Below, one piece after another: positions 34,692 to 45,749 of a stretch of 64,000 nucleotides of DNA; the first letter of the stretch is position 1; each line of letters begins with the position of its first letter. Below the pieces are notes generated by a model, which saw only the letters and a program-made list of their open reading frames with translations, did not search any database and was not told the origin of the DNA. This DNA comes from Balamuthia mandrillaris. Taxonomy: Eukaryota > Discosea > Longamoebia > Balamuthiidae. The position numbers and the translations under genes are program-made. The stretch is taken from assembly GCA_031835245.1 (NCBI GenBank), contig JAVKOQ010000097.1, positions 111,001 through 175,000 on the forward strand, written 5' to 3'.

Positions 34692-34900
34692 AAAAGACAA
34701 AAAAAATGTACAGGTTGTTGGAAGGTGGTCTTTATTTATTTTATTTTTCTTTTTAAACTGATTAAAATGCGTTATAACAAGCGAATAAGTTATTTAGTTG
34801 TACAAAGGAATAATTAACAACACAAAAAAAAGGAGGCAAGCAGCACACTAAGCAAAAAGGTAGGTACAGTGCTGCTGCTACTATTACAACAAAAGACTCG
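34692..34900. other. Convergent 3' ends
   Basis: About 210 bp between the stops of site-1 protease (+) and the LIM protein (-). It is A/T-rich with AATTAA and ATTAAAA stretches on both strands that could serve polyadenylation. Nothing else is seen. Confidence 0.4.
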
Positions 34901-36700
34901 CTAGTTGAACACATCCTTGCCGTCAATATCTTTGCCCTTCTTCAAGCTCTTCTTCTCCTCCTTATCCAACAGTTTCTGCTCTCGCTTTTCCTTGCGCTGC
35001 CGCGCCTTCTCCATCTTGGCCTCCATCTTGTCCTTCTTCTCGAGCTTCTTGCGGATCTCGTTGGGCAGCTTGAGATAGCACTTCTTACAGAGGGGCTTGC
35101 CCTCCCAGGCGCAAATCTTGGAACCGACAGAAAGTGGGGTGTCGCAGGTCTGACAGGCAAAGTGCTCCTTGTGCCAGATCTTGCCGAGGGCCTCTACAGC
35201 GCCGTGCGTGACGGGCTTGTTACACTTGGCGCAGAGACGACCAAAGAGAATCTTGTAGTGGACCTCACAGTAGGGGAGGTTGTCGTGCTCGTAGAACTGA
35301 CTGCCAGAGAAGGGTGTGTGACAGTGGGCGCAGCAAAAGTGCTCCGGATGCCAAATGCGTCCCATGGCGGTCATTGAGCGTCCGGTGATGGGCTTCCTGC
35401 AGCCAGCACAGATGTCCAGCTGGAGCTTGTCCCAATCCTCTTTGCAGTAGAGCTTACCCATGTGCTCGTGGCAGTCTCCGTTGGTGAACTCCTTGCCGCA
35501 GGCCTCGCAGCGAAAGTGCTCAGGATGCATGCGCTGTCCGTTGAGGGTGACGTACTCTCCGATGATAGGCTTCTTGCAGCGGCCACAAATGTGTATCTTG
35601 GGGTCCACCTCCACCTGTAAGGCTGCCTTGCAAACATCGCAGTAGGGTTCTCCGCCGGCCTCCTTGTACTTCTTACCTACGAGGCTCACGCCGCAGCCCG
35701 TGCACACAAAGTGCTCTGGATGGAAGAAATGGCCCAGGGCCTTTACCACCTTTTCCTTGATGGGCTGCTCGCAGGCAATGCACCGCGGTGCAAAGAGTTC
35801 GTAGTAGTGAGGCTCGCAGTAGGGCTTGCCCTCGTACTCCAGGAACTTGCCCCCCGGAAAAGGCTGCGAGCAGTTGGTGCACACAAAGTGCTCGGGGTGA
35901 TAGTGCTTGCCCAAGGCGTTGGTCACTTTGCCCACTACCGGCTCTCCGCAGTAGTCACACGGAGGGCCATGGACGGTAAGCTTCTTGCCCTCTGGTGTGA
36001 ACTCTGCTACTCCTCCGATGTTTCCTCCCCCTCTCCCTGCGTGCTGTGGCCGCACAAAGGCAGCACCTGGTCCTGTGGAAGCCAAGCCAGGTCCAGTGGA
36101 AATGGGGCCTGGTCCAGTTGACACAAAGCCTGCTCCAGGTCCGGTGCTGACCCTGGGGCCTGGTCCTGTGCTTACAAAGCCCGCCCCAGGGCCTGTGCTG
36201 ACCCTGGGGCCGGGTCCGGTGCTGACAAAACCGGGTCCAGTGGAAATGGGGCCTGGTCCTGTTGAAACAAAGCCTGCACCAGGTCCGGTGCTTGCTCTGG
36301 GACCTGGCCCTGTGCTAACAAAGCCTTGGCCAGGTCCTGTGCTGAGAATCGCAGTAGCACCGCCGGAAGCAGTCAACCCTGCACCTGCGGAAGAAGGCGG
36401 TTGGTTTATACTTCCCAACAAGTCATCAAGCTCATTCATCGAGAAAGCGGAACCGCCCTGGCCAGCGGTCTGCCCTCCAATGTCTTGCATAAGACTGTCC
36501 AACTCCTGGCACAGCAACAGCATGAATTCTTATTCATAGGGAGAGAGAAAGAAAGGAAGAGAGAGAGAGAGAGAAAAAAAGGCTGTACCGCTGTGAGCGA
36601 ATCCAAGGAAGTCATCTTGCGCTTCTTTCTTTTTCCCGTCCTTCTTGCTGCTGTTGACGCAAATGACTTTTTTTTTAGGGGTGTCTTTGTTTGTGGCCAT
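34901..36700 (-). CDS. Five-LIM adhesion protein with LD motifs (PINCH/paxillin-like)
   Basis: Focal-adhesion type scaffold. Exon 1 starts at 36700 (MATNKDTPKKKVICVNSSKK) and joins in phase near 36591 to the main exon (EFMLLLCQELDSLMQDIG). Two LD-like helices follow the paxillin pattern: ELDSLMQDIG and NELDDLLGSI. Next comes a linker of about 100 residues of STGPG repeats. Five LIM domains then begin at CDYCGEP, CIACEQP, CGRCKKP, CAGCRKP and CAKCNKP, each with the full set of Cys, His and Asp ligands. The C-terminus (CKKCYLKLPNEIRKKLEKK) matches the way PINCH ends after LIM5, then continues into a Lys/Glu-rich helix. Paxillin has four LIM domains and PINCH has five but no LD motifs, so this protein mixes both. 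It shares a divergent promoter with the 10-kb kinase gene. Confidence 0.92.
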
Positions 36701-36710
36701 CAATCAAAGA

Positions 36711-36759
36711 TAAGGGTTAACCCTAATCGGGGGGCCAGCGATAACCCTAACCCTAAATC
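36711..36759. repeat. Telomere-type repeats in divergent promoter
   Basis: TAAGGGTTAACCCTAATC at 36711-36728 contains two head-to-head units forming the palindrome AGGGTTAACCCT. ATAACCCTAACCCTAAATC follows at 36741-36759. They lie 11-59 bp upstream of the LIM gene ATG and about 420 bp upstream of the kinase gene. Confidence 0.85.
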
Positions 36760-37181
36760 TCATTTCTTTACTGTCGACAAGTGCCCCTTCGCCCAGCAAG
36801 CCCCTTATGGGCCTACGCCGCCCCCAACCCGAGGGGGTGTTCCTCCCCCCTCGCCAACCACGAAAATAACAAAGGAATAATAATAACAAACTAAACAAGT
36901 TGAAAGACCCTCCCCTCCTCCCGCAAGCAGGTTCAGGTGTGCCCCCTCCACCAGTTTGTTGGTTAAAAAAAACAACAGGAAAGGCTTGGAAATCGATAAC
37001 AAAGGTTTTTCTGGTTTGCCGTTGTTTGCAAGAGGTGGAGACTCAGAGGGGAACAGAAGGGCTGTTTCCATTTTACACGTTGCATCAAGCGGCTCAAAAA
37101 GAGAACCTGACTGACATAGCCTACCATCCGGTCAAGAAGGGAAGTCCCAAACATCACTCGGAGTATTGTTCCTAGAAAGAG
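36760..37181. other. Rest of divergent promoter region
   Basis: About 420 bp without a supported gene before the ATG at 37182. It contains a CCCCAACCCGAGGGGGTG stretch near 36825-36845 and A-rich tracts. No TATA box stands out. Confidence 0.35.
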
Positions 37182-37986
37182 ATGGCAGACGGCAAGGAGA
37201 AAGGGGAACAACAGCAACAACAACAGCGGGGGCAAGTGGCGGTGTTCAGCTACTCCCGTTTCCTGCGCCGCAAGGAGATCAAGGACACCAACATCTACGT
37301 GGTCAATGACCAGGAGGCCAACGACATCCTGGCCTCTTTGTCTCCCGGTTCCTCTCTTCTCCGCCTCGACTCCAAAGATGCCAAAACCAACAAGAGCAAA
37401 TCCGCGTATGTCTCCTTTCTTCTGCTTCTTGTTCTGCTTCTGCTTCTGCTTATACATCCTGCTCCAATGAATTGTGAACAGGCTCATCGTTTCGTACAAG
37501 TTCTTGAACATGACGTTTCACCATCGGCTTCCAAGCTTGCTGATGAATCTCAAACGGAAGAAGAAGCAAAAGAAGAAGGACCTAGCAAAGCGCTCCTCCT
37601 CCTCCCCCAGCAATCTCCTCAAGTGCGTGCCCTCCAACAGGACAACCTTCTATTTTGTACAAAAGGTTCTGTTGGAGTTTTTGCCACGGCTTGAGCAGTT
37701 CATCAAGGAGTTCTCTTGCAACAAAAACTATGTCGGTGCGTTGTTCTTACTCCAACTTTTTCTTTTCAGTTTTCATTTATTCTTTGATCGGTAACGCGAA
37801 CAAAACTTTGTTTTGATGTGACTCACCGGTGGCTTTGCCTTGCGTGCAGAGTTGGACCTGGAGGGAGATGCGGAGCTCGAGAACGAGTTGTCTTTTCGCC
37901 CCTTCATCATCTATCCCACCACCAAGGGTGACTTGGTGATCAAAAAGAAGAACTTGGTTAGTAGAAGATGAAAGATCTTCTCTAGG

Positions 37987-38032
<46 letters not shown>

Positions 38033-41000
38033 TTGTTACACAAATGCACACCACTGGGTCTTCTATAAGCTCACCACCAATCCAAACAACACGACCTGCA
38101 GGAAGGAGAAGTCCAGTCCACCATCATCAGCACAAACTTTTTGAGAGGCTGCTTTGTGGTGCAGAGGCCCGATGGCTCCACCGCTGACTGCGAGCGGTTC
38201 AACGATGCGCTATTGGGTTTGACTCCGCCCTCTGCTTTATTCTCTGCTCACTTTGCTCTTCCCCTCTCTCCCTCTCTGCTCTTTTTCTCACGCTGAAAGG
38301 CAAACCTACTCTGTGGAAAAAAACAGGCTTCTTACAGATCCAATCCAGCGATACAGCATCGGTCCTTCGTGCTTTGGACAAGAAGCAGGAGGATGGGCGT
38401 TACACCATCAAGGAGACCGATAAGGACGGCAATGAGCTCCGCATAGATGACGACGACGCGGGCAGCAGCGGCGGCAGGGCCATTCCCATCAAAGGCAAGG
38501 ACAAGGACCGGATGATACATACCCTTAAGGCTGCCATCTTTGGGGATGAGGAGGTTAAGCCTTTCTTTTTTAAAAACAAACTTCTTCTATCCATCTTGTT
38601 GTTGTTCTTCCTGTGCTCTTCATTCTTCATGGCTGATAAAATTGTTTCGTGCAATAATAGAACAAGGACCTACCACTGCAAGGTGATCTCAAACAAACAG
38701 CAATGGTCATTCTGGACACACTAAAGGCCCTTCGTAAGAACGACGTTGCCGGCAAGATGGACTGGATCAACCGAGGCATCTTTAAAATCCTCATCACGGT
38801 TTGCTTCCTCCCTTTTGTTGTTTCTTTTTGCTCAACAGGTCTAAAACTCTCTTTGCTCTCTTCTTTCCTCCATGTTACAAACAGATCATTCACAAGAACG
38901 GGGATAGCGAGGAGAACATCCCCTTCGTGCAGATCATTCGCCAGTTGATAGCAAGCAATCCAGAAGGCAGCGAGCAATTTTGTCAGCTTCTCTTCCAGCA
39001 TCTCAAAGAGAACGAGACAGAGTGTCTCGGCATGATTAGCGCTCTCTGGCTTTTACTCAAGAGCAAACCGTTTCGCACTGTTCGTCACCTCTCTCTCTCT
39101 CTCTCCCCCTTTTCTTTCTGCTTACGAACAATTTTATTAAGGTGTTTGTGAGGCTGTCTGGAGCAAGCATCATCCAAGACATCTTTTTCAAAGCATCTTA
39201 CGAGCTTATTGGTCAGCAAGTCGGAACAAGCATAGGCAAAGTCTTCAATCGAGCTGTGCGATCAGGCTCCCTTACCTCTCCCCGAACTTCAACTGCTCGA
39301 ACCTCAACGCCTGGCAGCAGTGTATGCTTAGTTGACTTCTCCTTTTTGCTCATTCCTTGATTGTCCTGCTGACCCTAGTGCTGCTTTACCTCCTCATTCG
39401 TATAACAAATAGACGGAGGAAGGTGAAACTACTCCCCGCTCTCCCTCAGCTCCAACCCCCACCACGTGGCGGCACCAAGCCACTTCTGCCACTGCTACCC
39501 CTGGTAATAAATGGAGAAACTCTCGTGCCTCGTTGAAACTCCAATCCTACCAATCCTTGGTGCAGTCAGGTTCTGCCAGCCCTGCCGCCAGCCCCCGTTC
39601 CATGTTTATGCAGGGACCACCAGCCCTCTCTTGTGGCAATCTACGCTCAAGCTCTCCCTCTCCTCCACCTTTCTTCGGCTCTCCATCTCCTCGACCTTCC
39701 TCTCCTCACGGAGGAGTACCTTCAAGCCCTGACTCAGCGAGAAAGAAGCCAGTGGTACCTGTGCTCAACATCCCGAAAAAGGGGAGAGAACAAGCCCTTT
39801 CTTCTCGGTCGAGTCGCAGGCTTTCCAGTATGTTCTCCCAAGGTAGCCAATCCTCTCTCGAAACCCCACAATATCACACCGGCAGTCTTCCAGGTAGGCA
39901 CCAGTCTTCATTCGGTATTTATGCTATTTCGACTTGCCAGCTAATGTTGCTGTAAATAAGCAGATGTACAAACAGAATTTGAGCAAAATGCTGTTCAAGA
40001 ATTTACGACCTTGGCGACGAGCCTTGGAGCTACATGTTTGTATCTCTTTAGCAATCTTCTTATTGATTGTTCTAACGTGCTGTTCTCTCTCTCATCTGTA
40101 GACATGACGGCAGATCTTACGGCATTGATCGCTTTTAAAGAGAACGATAAAGACCTTTCAGCACGAAAGAGCATAAAGCAATTTTCCAGGCCTGTAAGTC
40201 TTCACTAACATACCCCTACTCTCCGTTTGGCTAAACATTAGATAGATTAACGTAAACTCTCCATTCACTAGCAAACTGTGAAGAAAGACGAACATCGTAT
40301 ATCAAGATTCAGAGGTTCTACGACATACAAGATCAAGTGTCACATCCTTCATTCCTTGTCTATCATTACCAGTTATCCTGACCTACGAAAGGTTCATCGT
40401 CTATTGTTTTTTGCTGTTTAGACCGAGTCTTACTCTTTCTCTTCTTTTCAACACAATCAAATAGCAAATCCGGTATCCATTAAACATGCTTTTTTCTGAG
40501 TTGGTGGTTTGCGCAAAGGTTGACCGTAGGGACACGCAGTATCGCAAGCTCATCTATTCCGTGCTGGCAAACTACTCAGAGGAAGTAGAAATTATGCACA
40601 GAGTTAAGTGGAAGGGCTTAACTCGGGCTATGGATGAGGAAGGAATGCTCCACTTTCGTCGTAGGCTCGATACAGTTCTCTTTCGGCTGGACCAGAGACT
40701 TCAAGACACATATCAAAGCCAGGTAATGATATTTTCTGTTTTTACGATCTCGAAAACATACATACTTAGATTATTATTTATGGATGATTCTCTAGCACGT
40801 GGACAACATGGAACTTTATTTATCTCTTCTAGCTGAGTATATACGAAATTGCCCCTCGCGGGTTATTACTGCTCAAGTCATAGACGTTTGTATGGAAACG
40901 CTGTTGCGTGTGAAGGTTTGTCGTCTACCTTCCGTAAACGAAACATTTAGAACATTTGTGCTCACCCACGGCTACAGTATGTCATATTCAATCGTGGCAA

Positions 41001-44000
41001 GATAACCTCAGAGAAACTCAAGTTAGTGCGGGTGTTTCATCGCCTACTGGAAGTCTTTGATGAGCTTGCTGCGCATAACCGGCATGGCCCCACAAACGAA
41101 TTGTTGTTGGACCTCCTTGTGGACTTAAATGAGAACAATTTTCAATTCATCAAAATGTATGCAAAGGAAGTGCTGCTGAACACAAAGTTGGAGAAGAAAA
41201 TACAGGAAAGCTCCGATGATGGAGAGTCTTTGTTGGACGAATATAGGATACGGATCATGCAGCATTACTCAGTACGATGCCTCGCGCACGCGCGCTCTCT
41301 CTCTCTCTCTCTCTCTCTGTATGGTGCACAGGCTGAGCCTGCCTTTACACTCACCCAGGTTTGTGTGGACATGATCAACCTAAAATTTGATTTGTTGGAT
41401 GAAGAGGAGGCAAGCAAAGGTGGAAGAGGAGGAGCAGTAGGAGAAGGCGGTGGTAAATTCCAGGATCTACTATTAAGAGACAACTACAACCTCATTATGC
41501 AAAAACTCGAGTTTCTGATTCTTCCGGTACATCAGCTCTCACTCTCGCGTGTTTGGCATACATTGATATCTTATATCCTCATTCCATTTCAGACAGGATA
41601 CATAATGCAATTTTTGACAACGGGCTCGGACTATCATAATCTACCAGTCAAGGTGGAAATGCTTCGCTTTCTCATAAAAATGTTCGAAAATCCTCGCTCT
41701 CCATTTGTGACCAAGAAGCTTTACGTTGGCACTTTTATCAAGTGCGTTAATTCTAGCTCTATAGAAGTTATTGCATTTACTGACTATTTGCCTCCGTTTG
41801 TTCAGCTTTCATTACATCAGATTCATCAAGCTTTACAACAGCAACAAGTGGGATCCTTCTACAACCGAATTGTGTAAACTGCATCTCATGTCCTTACTTG
41901 CCTTTGCGAAGCACAAGAACAAGAGGATAGTGATGAAGTTTTACCAGTTAAAGGCTATGGATTATCTCGTCCGTATGATAACGCTGGAATATGAGATCAA
42001 CCTCAACCGAGAAAAGTTCATTGAGAAGCAGGCAAATCAAGACAAGGAAAATAGCGGCACTGCATCTCCTCGGGACCCTTCTTCTCCGCGTGGTGCAAAA
42101 CGAAGGGCTCAAAATAAGAAACAAGGAAAAGGAGGTCTGGCGCGCGGCAGTTCTCGTATGCAGCTAGCTTCATCACCAGGAGAGTTTTTGTTGAAGCAAG
42201 CGCAACTCGAGCACAGCAGTAACAATTTGAATACAAGAAAGCAGCAACAAACAACCGCGAATGTGTCAACACAAAACGGGCTGGCTTCTCCAAAACTTGG
42301 TATTCGCCTTTCTTTAAACTTAGCAGGTCTACAAAAAGGTGGTGCTTCCACGGTTCCACCTAACAACAACCAAAATTCAATCGCCAATGCAAAAGCTTCC
42401 CCTTCATCCTCATCCTCTTCAGACACAGAATCGGACGAAGATAAGGCGGCAGATGAAGGAAAGACCGGCGAGGATAAGAACAAGGAACCGGACGAAGAGG
42501 AAGATAAGGAGGAAGAAAGCAGTGGCACTGAGACAGAAAGTGAAAGCAGCAGCGATGAAAGTAGCAGCTCGGATGAGGATGAATCGGAATCCAGCACGCC
42601 ATCAAAGCCACAACTTTTTCTCAACCTGTCCGGCCTCACCAAAGGATCAAAGATACTGCCACCCCAATCTCCGCTTCGCAATTCCTCTCCTGGTGTTTCC
42701 AACGCAAAACAAGCAAGCAGCGGCAATAAGCACGAACCACTGCCTTCATCCTCTTTTGCTACCACTGCTTCCTCTTCTCTACCTGTTTCTTCAAGCTCTC
42801 CAGTGATAGTCAAAAAGCCCTCGCTTGCTCTCAACTTGAGCGGACTACAGAAGGGCTCCGTGATCCGAACCTCATCAGGAAGTGCTCGAGGGGATAACAA
42901 GCTTGGAAGTTCGAATGACACGTCATCTGCGACGAAAGACCTCGGAGAACTTTCCTCTAACAGCGAGAAGGAGAAGGAAAAGAGCAAGCCCAATGGCCTG
43001 CCACTTGGTAAAGGCTTTTCGTTGGATCTAACGGGATTGGAGAAAGGATCTAAAATTGGCGGAGTTGGAGGCGGTGGTGGAAGCAAGATATTGGTGCCAC
43101 CATCTCAACCAAATGACCAACGCGGCCAAAAGACCCAGGACAATGTGCACTCCGACGATGAAGATGGTACAACAAGCAGCGAAGAGGAGGAAGGAAGCAG
43201 CGAAGGTGATACAGGAAGTGAAGATAGCAGTGAGGACACCAGTGAGGGCGAGAACAAGGGGGCAAGTGTTGCTGCTGCTGAAAATGGACCCAAGTGGGTT
43301 GCGAAACGGCCACAAGCAGCACCTGCCAAAGCTAGCACTCCTTCCTTCATTCCTATTCTTAACCTAACGGACGTTCGCAAGGACAACCCTAAAAACCTCC
43401 TCAACAACAAGAAAGACAAAGCCGTGGAACAAGTTGTTCAGCCCGCTGCTGTCGCCACAGACCGGAACGAGAGCAATGGAGGGCCGCCACCCAACAGCTC
43501 TTCTTCAGTTTCTTCCTTTGCAAATGTCACTTCGAAGCCTTTGAAAACACGGCACGACCGCAAGATCACCAGCAATGACCCTCCCAACGCCCCTCCTCCC
43601 AGACATTCTTCCTCTGCTGCCCCAGATCGTAAACTCAGCAACCCAGAGGCGCTCTCTGACTCAGAGACATTGCAGATTATGGAGGACATTGACCCCACCT
43701 TCAAGGGCTTTCTCAGCAATCTCTTTGAGTCCAAGATGACAGCTGAGGATCCAAAGCTACAATTGCTGTTTGGAGGGGCTGGTGCTAGAACTAGCCTCAA
43801 TCAGGATGCAGCATATCTCTACCGTACTACCAGCCAAAGCACCCTCAGCCCTGATGAGCTCATCATTGAAAATCAGCTGTATCTGCGTGAAAGAGAAGAT
43901 AGAAAGCTCTACCATGATCCTGATTTGCATATCACGGCCCTTTTGCTTATTTTCAGCCTCATGTTGTCCCCCAAGTACGTGTTTAAGCCGGTTTCTTTAA

Positions 44001-44785
44001 ATTTAAAACGCTTGACTTATGAATTTTACAAAGTGATACTTTGGAGTCTCTTTACAACGACCAGTTTCCGCTCAACAACAAAAAGTTGAACATTCCGTTC
44101 TATCTAAGCATGCGTACGTAATTGGTTTTAATTCCCAGTTTCCATCAACTCCTGCTCATTAGCCATATTACACTAGATATTAACCATCCAGCAAACGCTG
44201 GCATCATCCCCGAGTTGACATCGAAGACGCTGGAGCTTGGCACTTCACCGTTTCGGCTGCTCAAGCTGCTGTGCAAGCAGCTCTATGATACCTCCATCTT
44301 CAAGAACATGCAGCGGATAGGCTTAGGTACATATGGCTCAGTCTATAGAGCCTATCTCGAGTCGGAGAAGATGGAAGTGGCCGTTAAGCTCATGCAAGTG
44401 CCAAAGAGCATTCACGACCGTTGTGTCTTGCACGACATATTTACCGAGATATTGGTAATGGACATGTACAAAAAAGACGAACGCGTTGTTCATCTGTGCG
44501 TATTTTTTCCCATTTGCGAGCTTTTATTTTCTTTGTCCCTTACCTTCAATGTTTAACCTGCACCTGTCCTTTTGCTTTTAGATTTGATTATGGAGTGGAT
44601 GACGAGCATTATTGGATAGTAATGCGCTTGTACAAGGACAGTCTGAAGGGATGGGTTAAGCATCAGAATCCTGATGCCCCGTTCTATGAGACTCTTCCCC
44701 TTTATCTCAACATTTTCGAGAAAGTTCTCACCACAATGAAGTTTCTCAGCGAATGTCGTATCCTTTTATTTTTTCATGTAGCTCG

Positions 44786-44828
<43 letters not shown>

Positions 44829-45704
44829 AATAATTTTTTTTGTATTGATACTTACATCGGATTGCAAAGATGTAAATCACTACGACCTGAAGTGCGACAA
44901 CTTCTTATGTCATCCCATCAATCCGGATACTCCTGACGAAGACTTTTATGAACAACTGAATGATCAACCGAACTTCAGCGTTTGTCTAGCAGGTGAGGAA
45001 TTTGTATTTTTCTTTCCAGCTTTCTTCTCTTCTGTTCTGAATTATCAGGTCCATCGCTCACCAAATCTTTTGTTTTCTCACCCTTCTTATTGATGTCCAC
45101 TTCATGAAACCGCAGACTTTGGAGAGGCTAAATACTACACAACACCTGAAGAGGGATACACCACCCGCAATCGTGGCACGGAGCTAATCAAAAGCCCCGA
45201 GATGCTCCGTGTTGCCTACGCTAGCCAAAAAGAGAAGGATTCTTATGACAGAAGAAAGAAGGTATAGCCTTTTTCTCCCTCTATCTTTTCTTCCGTTGCT
45301 TATCACGTTTGCGACAGGTGGGAGCGAACTCGGCCAGCGACATTTGGTCGTTGGGCTGTCTATTGTTCGAGTTGTTGACGGGGCAGTTCCTGTTTTTGGA
45401 CAAGGACCCTTGCCACTTCTTCATCCGTGTGACATGCCCTGGGCAGGTACTGTACAGCTTATTCCTCTGTAATGTATAAACTTACCCACATTATTTGGTA
45501 AATCCTGGTATTTGTAGGAACTCATTACCAAAGAAAAGAAAGCTATGATCGAAAACGAGCAGCTCCTGATCGACCTCATAGAATACATGCTCTTCAGGGA
45601 TCACCTATTGCGGCCAACCATAGATGACGTGATCATGCGGTTCAGAACGGTTAAGCCCCAACTCCTGGAAAAAGCGAAACGATATTCCAACAAGCATCAG
45701 TACT

Positions 45705-45749
<45 letters not shown>

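Noticed and set aside
35985-36539. 184-codon + strand ORF opposite the LIM gene (GPVETKPAPGPV repeats)
   Set aside because: Antisense of the STGPG linker, which is in frame with five LIM domains on the - strand.
42109-43086. 325-codon antisense ORF opposite the kinase fusion
   Set aside because: Shadow of the Ser/Glu-rich exon on the + strand, which carries the conserved repeated motifs.
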